Of a stretch of DNA of 64,000 bases, positions 42,968 through 51,582 are shown one piece after another (positions within the stretch are counted from its first letter, which is position 1; the number at the start of each line of letters is the position of its first letter). The DNA is from JBEISR01 sp044371425 (GTDB lineage: Bacteria > Planctomycetota > Planctomycetia > Pirellulales > Pirellulaceae), in the NCBI GenBank assembly GCA_044371425.1, contig JBILTR010000015.1, positions 1-64,000 on the forward strand, read 5' to 3'. The notes beneath the pieces are model-generated. The model worked only from the letters and a program-made list of their open reading frames with translations, was not told the DNA's origin and searched no databases. A program made the translations under genes and the position numbers.

Positions 42968-43812
42968 TGGTTGCCAGGCAGCAGCATGTGGATGTCCCTT
43001 CGGCATGGCTGGTGCGCGGGTTCGTCGGCTATTCCCGACGACTGATGCGGAAGCACTTTCATGCCTTTGCGGCCGACACTCGCCCACTGGCATCCGAACC
43101 CGTCCCACCCCATGCCGCACTGATCGTCTACGCCAATCATCCCGGTTGGTGGGATCCGCTGGTGGCGGTGCTGTTGAAGGAGCGGCTCTTTCCGGAGCGA
43201 CATTTGTTTGCACCGATCGATCAAGAAGCGCTCGAGAAGTACCGCGTTCTGAAAAAACTTGGGTTTTTCGGGATCGAGCGAGATCGACGATCAGGGGTTG
43301 CCGCATTTTTGCAAAACTCCCGCGACATCCTCCAACTCCCGTCGGCTTCGATCTGGCTGACTCCCGAAGGGCGATTCTGTGACCCTCGCGATCATCAAGC
43401 GGAATTGATGCCCGGGCTGGCTCACTTGGCAAGCCGATGGGAGGAGTCGACGCCAAGTGGGGAGAGCAGACCATTGGTCCTGGTCCCGCTAGCGATCGAA
43501 TACCCTTTCTGGGAAGAGAGATTACCTGAAGCTCTCTGCCGCTTTGGTTCCCCGATGATCGCTCGTGGGGGCGACAAGTCAGCATGGCAACAGCAGCTGA
43601 CCGAAGCACTAAGGACCGCTCAGCGGACACTGGCCCACGACGCCCTCAATCGCCGGGTCGATCAATTCGACCAAGTGCTGTGGAGCGGTGCGACGCGGAC
43701 GTCCTGGTACGATCGGATGCGATCCTTGAGTGGACGATGGCGCGGGAAACGGGTCGAACTGTCTCATGGGAAGCTATTTCAACCTTCCGACAAGCCGAAG
43801 GGGGAGCCGTGA
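42967..43812 (+). CDS. PlsC-type acyltransferase (CrtO-like)
   Basis: 281 aa from ATG 42967, overlapping the crtP stop. The frame is open to 42904. The PlsC motifs are NHPGWWDPLVAV (variant of NHxxxxD, with His and Asp), LGFFGIERD and LTPEGRFCDPRD (variant of EGTR), with VLVPLAIEYPFWEERLPEAL following. In the staphyloxanthin pathway CrtO acylates the glucosyl carotenoid; the position between crtP and the glycosyltransferase supports the same job here. Fatty acid and acceptor are inferred. TGATG overlap with the next gene. Confidence 0.82.
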   Translation: MVARQQHVDVPSAWLVRGFVGYSRRLMRKHFHAFAADTRPLASEPVPPHAALIVYANHPGWWDPLVAVLLKERLFPERHLFAPIDQEALEKYRVLKKLGFFGIERDRRSGVAAFLQNSRDILQLPSASIWLTPEGRFCDPRDHQAELMPGLAHLASRWEESTPSGESRPLVLVPLAIEYPFWEERLPEALCRFGSPMIARGGDKSAWQQQLTEALRTAQRTLAHDALNRRVDQFDQVLWSGATRTSWYDRMRSLSGRWRGKRVELSHGKLFQPSDKPKGEP

Positions 43813-44957
43813 TGGCGTCGATCACAATCTGGGGTTGCTCCCTTCTGGTCATTCTTCTGGCCTGCCTTCCCGCGCTGATGGTGGTGAAGAACTTGACGCT
43901 TTTCCGGACCGCCACCCGCGATCCCAAATGGCTGGATGAAGCTCGAAAGCAAACCGTGCGTGTCGTGATTCCCGCACGCAATGAAGAAGCAACGATCGAA
44001 CGATCGCTACAGACTTTGGTGGCTAGCGAGTTTCCCGGCTGGGAAGCTGTGGTCGTAGATGATGCCAGCGAGGACAGCACACCGCAATTGGTCGATCGCA
44101 TCGCCCAGCACTTCCCGCAGATCCGAAGGATCGAAGCGGGAAAACTACCGGAAGGGTGGAACGGGAAGCAGCATGCGTGCTGGCGTGGAGCCCAAGGAGC
44201 AACCACCGATTATCTTCTCTTCCTGGATGCCGACGTGCGGATGACCCCCGATGCCATCCAACGCATCGTCGCACAGCAGCTAGCCTCCCAAGCCCCTCTT
44301 CTCAGCGGATTCCCGAAACAGGAGATGGGGACGTGGTCCGAGCAGTGGATGATCCCGATGATGCATTTTCTGCTGCTGGGCTACCTGCCGATCGATCGGA
44401 TGCGAGCCGGAACCGATCCGGCGTTTTCTGCCGGATGCGGCCAATTGTTCTGCAGTCGTCGGGACGCCTACCAACAGACTGGCGGGCACTCGGCCATTCG
44501 CGGCTCCCGACACGATGGAATCCAACTCCCGAAGACCTATCGCAAAGCGGGACTCGCAACCGATTTCTTCGATGCCAGCGATCTAGCAGTCTGCAGGATG
44601 TACCACAACACCCAGCAGGTCCGGACCGGACTGCTGAAGAATGCTACCGAAGGCATCGCCAGGATGCCGCAGCTTGCCATCTTCACTGTGCTGCTGCTTG
44701 CGGCATCGATTGGACCATGGATCCTTCTGGCAATCGCATGGCTTAATGACTGGTCCCCACTCCTGCAGGCACTACTACTCCTCGCTGGACTGGCCACCTG
44801 GATCCCACGCTTTCTGATCGCCAATCGCTTGAAGCAACCGCTTTCCGGAGTCGTGGCGCACCCCGCCTCGCTCCTTTGGTTTCTCCTGCTGCAGTGGAAA
44901 GCCTACTCGATGGCACGCACCGGAAAATCGATCGCTTGGCGAGGCAGATCCAGCTGA
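43812..44957 (+). CDS. crtQ: Family 2 glycosyltransferase (CrtQ-like)
   Basis: 381 aa from ATG 43812, overlapping the preceding stop. N-terminal helix MASITIWGCSLLVILLACLPALM, then the GT-A domain: VRVVIPARNEEATIERSL, AVVVDDASEDST, LLFLDADVRMTPDA (DxD), SAGCGQLFCSRRDAY. C-terminal helices include LAIFTVLLLAASIGPWILLAIAW and LLALLLLAGLATWIPRF. CrtQ attaches glucose to the carboxyl group of the diaponeurosporenoate. The last operon gene, which would complete a glycosyl-acyl carotenoid. Confidence 0.85.
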   Translation: MASITIWGCSLLVILLACLPALMVVKNLTLFRTATRDPKWLDEARKQTVRVVIPARNEEATIERSLQTLVASEFPGWEAVVVDDASEDSTPQLVDRIAQHFPQIRRIEAGKLPEGWNGKQHACWRGAQGATTDYLLFLDADVRMTPDAIQRIVAQQLASQAPLLSGFPKQEMGTWSEQWMIPMMHFLLLGYLPIDRMRAGTDPAFSAGCGQLFCSRRDAYQQTGGHSAIRGSRHDGIQLPKTYRKAGLATDFFDASDLAVCRMYHNTQQVRTGLLKNATEGIARMPQLAIFTVLLLAASIGPWILLAIAWLNDWSPLLQALLLLAGLATWIPRFLIANRLKQPLSGVVAHPASLLWFLLLQWKAYSMARTGKSIAWRGRSS

Positions 44958-45212
44958 TCGATCGATCCCCAAGATGACTGCAAGTCCATCGCCGTGGATG
45001 CGTCGGCCCGTCTGTGATCTCAGCCACGGAATCGAGAGAAGGTCGGGAGATCGATGCGATCCCCAGCAACAGGCACCGGCAACCGATCGATCAACCATCG
45101 ATCGAATCCCAAAAGATCGGCGACACTCGTTGCCGCCGCATGGAACCGACAGGCGTTTCTGCACGCCTTGGAAATCCAAAGCGTGCAGCCATTTCTCGGT
45201 CGAATTGACGGC

Positions 45213-46190
45213 CTACTCTTCGATGCCGGCAAGTTCCGCACCCGCTCGGGTAATCAACCTCGCAACGATTCGAATGTCGGTGCTTGCGTTGAGGAACTGG
45301 ACGGAACCGTCGCAAATGGCAAAGTGAGCACCCCCGGGGTGGAAGCTGTAGGCTTCGCCCGTGCCTTCGGTACCGTAGTAGGGGTGTGGAAATGCGGCCC
45401 CTGCGATCTCTTCGCCATTGGTGCAGTTGATGGCGCATGGCCCCGGCAGGATACGACCATCTCGCGTAGACCCGTCCAGCGAGAAGTCGCTAGCTGGCCG
45501 AGACCACCCTCCGGCGTTGGTCCTCTGAGCGGGAACGCCACCAAACTTTTTGCCGATTCGATAAACCGTGGGGCGCCCCGCCGACTCACCGTAGAGAATG
45601 GTCTGTGACAGCCCGTCTGTAATGTCTCGAAACCTCGGTTTTCCGTTCTTTGGAAGTGCCCCGGTGAGATCCCCCGTCGGATCGATCAATCCAGAGGTTC
45701 GCAATCGCTGATCGACTCCAATCGTCGGTGAATAATCGGTTGTGGCGACGAATGTAGGAGTCCAAGGTGACTGCTCAGGTACTCCATCCAAACGCTCGGG
45801 GTTGGGTGTCGATGGGCAAGCGAACGTGGCGACGCGAGACGAAGTGACCGGCAGGTTCACCGGATCAAACCAATTCCGGCCTTGATCGTATCGGTCATAT
45901 AGAACACTCTGTTCGATGTATGGCAGTGTGAATGTCAATCCTGCCACTCGGGGCAGGGTTGTCAGTCCACCCGGACGCACGCTGGAAGGGAGCAGCTTGT
46001 AGGCCGATTCAAAATTCTGAGCCGCCAACCCCAGTTGTTTGAGGTTGTTGCTGCACTGCATCCGCCGAGCCGCTTCGCGAGCGGCTTGGACGGCAGGCAA
46101 CAGTAGTCCCACCAGGATACCGATAATTGCAATCACCACTAGCAGCTCCACCAGGGTGAAGCCTCGCATTCCCTTGCCGGTACGTCTCAT
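45213..46190 (-). CDS. DUF1559 prepilin-like protein
   Basis: 325 aa from ATG 46190, with GAGGA 8 nt upstream. The N-terminal GFTLVELLVVIAIIGILVGLLLPAVQAAREAARR is the type IV prepilin/pseudopilin signal (cleavage after Gly) and DUF1559 start. The C-terminus has the family HPGGAHFAICDGSVQFLN. This family is highly expanded in planctomycetes; role unknown, possibly a surface or secretion component. Followed on the same strand (upstream, 101 bp) by the small lipoprotein gene, the usual partner. Confidence 0.93.
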   Translation of the reverse strand: MRRTGKGMRGFTLVELLVVIAIIGILVGLLLPAVQAAREAARRMQCSNNLKQLGLAAQNFESAYKLLPSSVRPGGLTTLPRVAGLTFTLPYIEQSVLYDRYDQGRNWFDPVNLPVTSSRVATFACPSTPNPERLDGVPEQSPWTPTFVATTDYSPTIGVDQRLRTSGLIDPTGDLTGALPKNGKPRFRDITDGLSQTILYGESAGRPTVYRIGKKFGGVPAQRTNAGGWSRPASDFSLDGSTRDGRILPGPCAINCTNGEEIAGAAFPHPYYGTEGTGEAYSFHPGGAHFAICDGSVQFLNASTDIRIVARLITRAGAELAGIEE

Positions 46191-46291
46191 TCTTCGATTC
46201 CTCAATTAGGTTTCACCGACTGCCTGCATGAACGATGTTTGGAGTGAGTCCCGCAGGAAAAGAGACTCATGGATCGTTATGTTCTGATTTT

Positions 46292-46747
46292 TTACTTCAC
46301 TTCGATGCGATGGACGCTGGAGTCCTCCTTCGTCACCGATACTTCAATCGGCGTGGTCGAAGGATTGGCATAGAGCGGTGGAAGAATGTTCGGGCCAGGC
46401 TCCCACTGACTCCCTTCCCCGCGAATCTGGTAGCATTCCACTGTCACGCGATACTTGCCGACCGAAGCCCCATCGTTGGCGTCATGCGTGCTCAAGGCAA
46501 AGGTCCCATCCGCCCCACTGGTGGCTCGACCGCTAACGGCTTTCGGATCGCTTCCTTCCGCAGGATGAAAGGTCACCAAGGCGTTCGCCAGCGGCTGATC
46601 CTGGAAGATCACCACCCCTTGAACTGGCACCACCGGAAGCCGCTCAGGGGCTCGACTGCAACCATTCATCGCCCCAAAGGCACCGAGTAAGACGACGCCA
46701 CGAAGCAACCACCGCCGATCGACTTCCGTTTCAAAACCAATCGCCAT
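46292..46747 (-). CDS. Small lipoprotein with carboxypeptidase-regulatory-like domain
   Basis: 151 aa from ATG 46747, with GAAGGGA upstream; the frame is open to 46966. The lipobox is GAMNGC (about residue 30). The mature part reads as a beta-sandwich: VQGVVIFQDQPLANALVTFHPAEG, GTFALSTHDANDGASVGKYRVTVECYQI. Such transthyretin-like lipoproteins accompany DUF1559 genes in planctomycetes and are transcribed with them. Function unknown. Confidence 0.85.
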   Translation of the reverse strand: MAIGFETEVDRRWLLRGVVLLGAFGAMNGCSRAPERLPVVPVQGVVIFQDQPLANALVTFHPAEGSDPKAVSGRATSGADGTFALSTHDANDGASVGKYRVTVECYQIRGEGSQWEPGPNILPPLYANPSTTPIEVSVTKEDSSVHRIEVK

Positions 46748-47272
46748 CACATTCCCTTCAGCAAGAGTGCCCCAAAGTCGACTCAACCGAGTCCACCCTG
46801 GCACCCGCCTGCGTCCAGATGCAACGGTTGTGCCATGACTGACACTTCGATCGAAAAGATCAAATAAACTCCAGTAAGCCCCAGAAAACACAGCACAAAA
46901 TGGACTTCTGACGCCCCGACTCGCTCGATTGCTAGGCTGCAACACAGCAATCAATCCGTGACCCATGCTGGATCCAGCAAAAGACCTAATTGCGGATCAC
47001 GGATGCGATCCAATCATTGCGGAAGACAATGCAATGCGCGAGTCGGACCTCACCCTCCCCTTGGGAGGGTCGCGAGGAACGAGCGGGGAGGGCCCTATCT
47101 CGCAGCGCCATCCATCGCGGAACATGCTGGCCCAACGGAAGAACACGGGGACTCCCTCCCCGCTTCGTCGTTCCTCCTCAGCGACCCTCCCTGAGGGAGG
47201 GCAAAAATACCGACCTCACCCTCTACAAAGCAGAGTCGCAAACAAATCCCACCTTCTCCTTGGGAGGTCGGA
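46748..47272. other. Intergenic region with an inverted-repeat element
   Basis: 525 bp between the lipoprotein gene start (minus) and the cysA stop (minus). It holds the inverted repeat described at 47051-47201 and a third partial copy (CTCACCCTC ... CTTGGGAGG, 47215-47268). No gene is supported. Confidence 0.5.
47051..47201. repeat. Imperfect inverted repeat, MITE-like
   Basis: Left arm 47051-47092 contains a CCCTCCC/GGGAGGG hairpin, then TCGCGAGGAACGAGCGGGGAGGG. Right arm 47154-47201 is its reverse complement with small gaps (CCCTCCCCGCTTCGTCGTTCC ... TCAGCGACCCTCCC), ending in a perfect CCCTCCC TGA GGGAGGG hairpin (47185-47201). About 60 bp separate the arms. Different sequence from the paired-hairpin family. 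No transposase nearby. Confidence 0.65.
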
Positions 47273-48349
47273 TCAGATTTGATAGTCGGTAGGTAAGGTA
47301 TCGGGAGAAAACACCTGGGCTGCGCGAGCTCTCAGGTAGACTTTTTCGCCTCGCTGCAATCCCAGCTCATGAAACCGCGACCAGGGCAATTCCGCAGTGG
47401 CGTGACCACCATCGGGCAGATCCACATAGATCCTTGCAAAATTACCACCTTGTCCAATTCTTTGGATGGTGGCTGGCAGGCCCGCATCCCCCGGCTGCCG
47501 GTCTACCTCCAGATCATGCGGGCGCACGAAGAGCGGGATCTGCTCCTGGCTGGGCTTGGGAGCCCCTAGATTCCCGAGCAACTGTGCTTGATCTCCATCC
47601 ATGCGACCGCGAAACACGTTGACTCTCCCCAAGAAATCCATCACAAAGTGGTTCACGGGTCGATGAAACACCTCCTCAGGGGTCCCTTCCTGCACGATGC
47701 GGCCACGGTTCATGATCACTACCGTATCGGCCACTTCCAACGCCTCTTCCTGGTCATGCGTCACCAGGATGGTCGTCATCTGAAGCTCTTCATGAAGCTG
47801 CCTCAGCCACGTTCTCAGCCCTTGACGTACTTTGGCATCCAGGGCACCAAATGGCTCGTCTAAGAGCAGAAATCTTGGGGTGACTGCCAAAGCTCGCGCC
47901 AAGGCGACGCGCTGACGTTGCCCTCCCGAAAGCTGGCTAGGGTATCGAGTCCCAAACCCTGCCAGCTGGATGAGGCTTAGCAATTCATCGACCCGCGCCT
48001 TGATTTGTGTCTCTGACTGCCGCTCCCGTCGCGGCTTGACCCGTAAACCGAAAGCGATATTGTCGGCAACGGTCATATGCTTGAAGAGTGCATAATGCTG
48101 AAAGACGAAACCGATCTGCCGCTTGGCTGATTCGCTTGCGGCTACATCCTTGCCGTCAAATAGCAGCGCCGACTCCGGGTTGTTATCGGGGAACTCCAGC
48201 CCTGCGATCACGCGTAAGAGTGTGGTTTTCCCTGATCCTGAAGGGCCCAGAAGTGCGGTCAATTGACCGTCACGAATCTTCAGGTCGATTCCATCGAGCG
48301 CCGCGAATTGCTGGTAATGCTTGTGGATCTGCCTTAGTTCAATCGTCAT
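47273..48349 (-). CDS. cysA: Sulfate/thiosulfate ABC transporter ATPase
   Basis: 358 aa. Walker A GPSGSGKTT, Q-loop QHYALFKHMTV, signature LSGGQRQRVALARAL, Walker B FLLLDEPFGALD and the H-loop TILVTHDQEEALE. The C-terminal TOBE domain follows (FRGRMDGDQAQLLG ... VYLRARAAQVF). It powers sulfate import by the CysTW channel. Last of four minus-strand genes sbp-cysT-cysW-cysA; the cysW stop is 55 bp upstream of its start. An inverted repeat lies downstream. Confidence 0.95.
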   Translation of the reverse strand: MTIELRQIHKHYQQFAALDGIDLKIRDGQLTALLGPSGSGKTTLLRVIAGLEFPDNNPESALLFDGKDVAASESAKRQIGFVFQHYALFKHMTVADNIAFGLRVKPRRERQSETQIKARVDELLSLIQLAGFGTRYPSQLSGGQRQRVALARALAVTPRFLLLDEPFGALDAKVRQGLRTWLRQLHEELQMTTILVTHDQEEALEVADTVVIMNRGRIVQEGTPEEVFHRPVNHFVMDFLGRVNVFRGRMDGDQAQLLGNLGAPKPSQEQIPLFVRPHDLEVDRQPGDAGLPATIQRIGQGGNFARIYVDLPDGGHATAELPWSRFHELGLQRGEKVYLRARAAQVFSPDTLPTDYQI

Positions 48350-48404
48350 CTTTCTTCTTCCTACCCTCCAGACGGTCCGTCGCTATCGTCGAACGCCGAT
48401 CGAC

Positions 48405-49289
48405 TCATGAACTAGGCAGCTGGATTGCATCCTGCTGCCGTTGACGCATCATGCGATGATGCAAAAACTCCTTGACCACCAGAGAAGCAAGTCCGGCGAC
48501 GGCCAGGAGCGACGCCATTGCAAAAGCGGCCGGGATGTTGTACTCGTTGTAGAGAATCTCGACATGAAGTGGCATCGTCGTCGTCTTGCCACGGATATGG
48601 CCAGAGACGACGGAGACGGCGCCGAATTCTCCTAGGGCGCGAGCCGTACAGAGCGCGACGCCGTAGAACAATCCCCAGCGAATTTTCGGCAACGTGATCC
48701 GCCAGAAGGTTTGCCATCCAGTCGCCCCCAAGGAAATGGCAGCGAGTTCTTCCTCACTCCCTTGCTCCTGCATCAGTGGGATCAGTTCTCTGGCGACAAA
48801 CGGTACAGTGACGAAGATCGTCGCAAGAACAATCCCAGGGATGGCGAAGATGATTTGAAACCCAAGCTTCCCGACGATGGGCCCAAGCCATCCTTGGCTA
48901 CCGAACAGCAGCACGAAGATGAGACCGGAAATGACAGGAGATACCGCAAAAGGAAGATCGATCAACGACCCAAGAATCGTTTTTCCTCGGAAATCATAGC
49001 GAGTCAACGCGATGGCAGCGGCCACACCAAAGATGGTGTTGAGCGGCACGGCGATGGCCACCACCAGCAATGTCAGTCGAATCGCGGAGATTGCAGCAGG
49101 GTCTGCAAGAGACCGCCCGAAGACGTTCCATCCTTCTCGAAACGCCTCGAAGAAAATCGAAGCAACAGGAATGGCCAAAAGCCCGATCACGATCGCCATC
49201 GTCATGGCGATGGCTAGGCTCGACGCGATGCGGTCCATCCAGCCCCGTTGCCTGTTCCTTGCCAACTTCCCAGCTCCCTCTTGGTTCAT
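48405..49289 (-). CDS. cysW: Sulfate ABC transporter permease
   Basis: 294 aa from ATG 49289; the ORF is open further but this start overlaps the cysT stop (ATGA), which indicates coupling. About six membrane segments (AIAMTMAIVIGLLAIPVASIFF and others). The EAA loop for ATPase contact is EELAAISLGATGWQTFWRITLPKI, and RALGEFGAVSVVSGHIRGKTTTMPL is typical of CysW. Forms the inner-membrane channel with CysT. Confidence 0.93.
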   Translation of the reverse strand: MNQEGAGKLARNRQRGWMDRIASSLAIAMTMAIVIGLLAIPVASIFFEAFREGWNVFGRSLADPAAISAIRLTLLVVAIAVPLNTIFGVAAAIALTRYDFRGKTILGSLIDLPFAVSPVISGLIFVLLFGSQGWLGPIVGKLGFQIIFAIPGIVLATIFVTVPFVARELIPLMQEQGSEEELAAISLGATGWQTFWRITLPKIRWGLFYGVALCTARALGEFGAVSVVSGHIRGKTTTMPLHVEILYNEYNIPAAFAMASLLAVAGLASLVVKEFLHHRMMRQRQQDAIQLPSS

Positions 49290-50107
49290 TGGACGCCATG
49301 CCTCGCCATCCGCCACTGAAAGGCGTGGATCGCCAGAAGCAACAGAAGCGAGGAGACCAACATGACCGTCGCGATCGATGCGGCCCCCAGCAGATCGTGT
49401 TGCTCCAGCTTGGTGATGATCATCAGGGAGGTGATCTCGGTCTTGTAGGGCATGTTGCCCGAGATGAAGACTACCGATCCGTATTCTCCAAGGGAACGCG
49501 CGAAGGCGAGCGAAAACCCGGTGATGATCGCTGGCGCCACGGTCGGCAGCAGCACTCGAAAAACAATCTGCCATGGAGAAGCCCCAAGGCATGCCGCCGC
49601 CTCCTCCTGCTCCTTATCCAACTCTTCCAGAGCCGGCTGCAGGGTACGAATCACGTAGGGAAAGCTGATGAATACCATCGCCAGACAGACCCCCAGTGGA
49701 CGAAATGCGACTTCCAGCCCAACCGACTCAAGGTACCGCCCGATCCAGCCGTTCCGCGCGTAGATCGAAGTCAGCGCGATGCCGGAAACCGCCGTCGGAA
49801 TCGCAAAAGGCAAGTCGATCAGTGCGTCGATCAGCTTGCGTCCAGGAAACCGGTATCGAACCAGACTCCAAGCGACCAAGAATCCCAAAATCGTGTTGAC
49901 CAAAGCCGCCAGGAACGCAGCACCAAAGGTCAATCGATAGGATGCAAGCACTCGGGGATGAAAGGCTGCCGCGGCAAAAGCTTCCCATGGCTGAGAAATT
50001 CCTTTGAACAGCAGCGCGGTGAGTGGAAGGAAGACCAAAAGACTCAAATAAGTCAATGTGATCCCCATTGTCAGACCAAATCCAGGAAGCGCCGAACGCC
50101 TCGCCAT
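49286..50107 (-). CDS. cysT: Sulfate ABC transporter permease
   Basis: 273 aa from ATG 50107 (GAGGGAAAC upstream). Multi-span permease: TYLSLLVFLPLTALLF and others, EAA-type loop EEAAACLGASPWQIVFRVLLPTV, and SLGEYGSVVFISGNMPYKTEI, which matches CysT. Works with CysW and CysA. Stop overlaps the cysW start. Confidence 0.93.
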   Translation of the reverse strand: MARRSALPGFGLTMGITLTYLSLLVFLPLTALLFKGISQPWEAFAAAAFHPRVLASYRLTFGAAFLAALVNTILGFLVAWSLVRYRFPGRKLIDALIDLPFAIPTAVSGIALTSIYARNGWIGRYLESVGLEVAFRPLGVCLAMVFISFPYVIRTLQPALEELDKEQEEAAACLGASPWQIVFRVLLPTVAPAIITGFSLAFARSLGEYGSVVFISGNMPYKTEITSLMIITKLEQHDLLGAASIATVMLVSSLLLLLAIHAFQWRMARHGVQ

Positions 50108-50159
50108 GTTTCCCTCACTGACTGATATTCGTCGAGTCGCAATCGGAGGATTGATAGGA

Positions 50160-51242
50160 TCACTTCTCTGGTTGATACAACTGGTCGAAGGATCCACCAT
50201 CATCGAAATGCGTTTTTTGAGCCGTTTTCCAGTCGCCGAAGATCTCCTCAAGCTGGAAAAGCTCGATCTTGTCCCCCGCCTCCGAAGGAGCTCGACGAGC
50301 ATTGGCTCCCGATACGGGACGGAAGAAATGCTTGCTGGCAAGCGATTGACCTTCTTCCGAATAGAGATATTTCAGATAGGCTTCCGCCACTTCGCGCGTC
50401 CCATGCTTATCGGCATAGCGGTCGACCACAGTGACAGGAGGAGTAGCCAAGATACTCAGTGAAGGAATGACAATCTCCACCTCCCCTTCCCCCGCCTCCT
50501 TCATCGCCATGAAGGCTTCGTTCTCCCAGGTCAGCAGCACGTCCCCGATGCCTCTCTGGAGAAAGGTGCTGGTCGCGCCGCGAGCTCCAGAGTCGAGCAC
50601 AGGGACTTTGCGAAAGAGGTTTTCGATGAACTCCCGAGCCACCTGATTGGCTTTCTCCCGTTCTTCGGCAGTGGCATCCTTCACCTTCTGCAGGCCCCCC
50701 AGTTCTTGGATCACCCGATAGCCCCAAGCCGCAAGATAATTCCAACGGGCTCCTCCACTGGTCTTCGGGTTGGGTGTGATGATCTCCAAATCCTCCCGGG
50801 CCAGATCCCCCCAGTCTCGGACATTCTTGGGATTGCCTCGACGCACCAGAAAGACAATGGTCGAAGTGTACGGTGCACTTTGATGGGGCAGGCGCTCCTG
50901 CCACTGTGCAGGAAGCAATTGAGTCTTCTCCGCCATGACGTCGATGTCGTAGCCGATCGCAAGCGTCAGGACATCCGCCTCCAGTCCATCCATGACCGCG
51001 CGAGCCTGTTTGCCAGCACCGCCATGCGATTGCTCCACCTCCACGCGCTGCCCTTTGGTCTTCAACCAATGTCCGGCAAACGCCTCATTGAACTCGCGGT
51101 AAAATTCACGTGTCGGATCGTACGACACGTTGAGAATGCGGACGCTCTGCACGCCCGTCCTCGGCTGGCTGGAGGCACCGCAACCAACCATCGACAGAAT
51201 CAGGATCGACCAAACCACACCACGCCAACTCTGCCAGCCCAT
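50160..51242 (-). CDS. sbp: Sulfate-binding lipoprotein of the ABC transporter
   Basis: 360 aa from ATG 51242 with GGAAGG upstream. Lipobox LSMVGC (near residue 21) anchors it at the membrane. The Sbp/CysP family is recognised by LNVSYDPTREFYREFNEAF (N-terminus, oxyanion-contact SYDP), QSHGGAGKQARAVMDGLEADVLTLAIGYD, ITPNPKTSGGARWNYLAAWGY and LLTWENEAFMAM. It captures sulfate outside the membrane and delivers it to CysTW. First gene of the operon, divergent from the sigma-54 activator with 340 bp between. Confidence 0.93.
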   Translation of the reverse strand: MGWQSWRGVVWSILILSMVGCGASSQPRTGVQSVRILNVSYDPTREFYREFNEAFAGHWLKTKGQRVEVEQSHGGAGKQARAVMDGLEADVLTLAIGYDIDVMAEKTQLLPAQWQERLPHQSAPYTSTIVFLVRRGNPKNVRDWGDLAREDLEIITPNPKTSGGARWNYLAAWGYRVIQELGGLQKVKDATAEEREKANQVAREFIENLFRKVPVLDSGARGATSTFLQRGIGDVLLTWENEAFMAMKEAGEGEVEIVIPSLSILATPPVTVVDRYADKHGTREVAEAYLKYLYSEEGQSLASKHFFRPVSGANARRAPSEAGDKIELFQLEEIFGDWKTAQKTHFDDGGSFDQLYQPEK

Positions 51243-51321
51243 ACTCCGTTCCCTTCCTGACAAACAATCGCCTCGCTCCCACCGGCGGGGATAGCATCTA
51301 GCAATTGGGATGCCAACTACT

Positions 51322-51337
51322 TGGCACCGGATTTGCT
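51322..51337 (+). promoter_or_regulatory. Sigma-54 (-24/-12) promoter
   Basis: TGGCACCGGATTTGCT matches the consensus TGGCAC-N5-TTGCW exactly; GG (51323-51324) and GC (51335-51336) are separated by 10 nt as required. Transcription would start near 51348 and run to the sigma-54 activator gene at 51583. A near-symmetric TAGCATC...GATGCCA (51292-51315) sits upstream and could be an activator site, though it is closer than usual. The promoter is seen in the sequence; its activity is inferred. Confidence 0.75.
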
Positions 51338-51366
51338 GCCGAGCCCTCTTGTGGGGAGACAGACGA

Positions 51367-51397
51367 GGCTGGACAGGGTGGGTATCCCGGTCCAGCC
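51367..51397 (+). other. Hairpin in the leader of the sigma-54 activator gene
   Basis: GGCTGGAC (51367-51374) pairs with GTCCAGCC (51390-51397), with inner G and C runs adding pairs. It lies about 20 nt after the predicted start site and 186 nt before the activator ATG. Role unknown. Confidence 0.5.
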
Positions 51398-51582
51398 ATC
51401 AAGAAAATCGGGGAATTAGAACCTTTGCGGTTTCAAAGCCCCTTTCGGGCCGAGTCCGAAAAATGTCTGCCTAACCCGAAAGAGAATCGATGATAGAATC
51501 TAGGCCGAGCAAATAATCTGGCTTTATCCGTCACATTTGCTGGCTGTGTTATTTGCTGGATCCGGAAGGGAAGTCAAAGGCC

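Noticed and set aside
42044..43630. 528-codon minus-strand frame across crtP and the acyltransferase gene
   Set aside because: Antisense to two genes with clear motifs; its translation shows no domain.
49070..50125. 351-codon plus-strand frame opposite cysT and cysW
   Set aside because: Shadow frame with abnormal Arg/Gln/Lys-rich composition.
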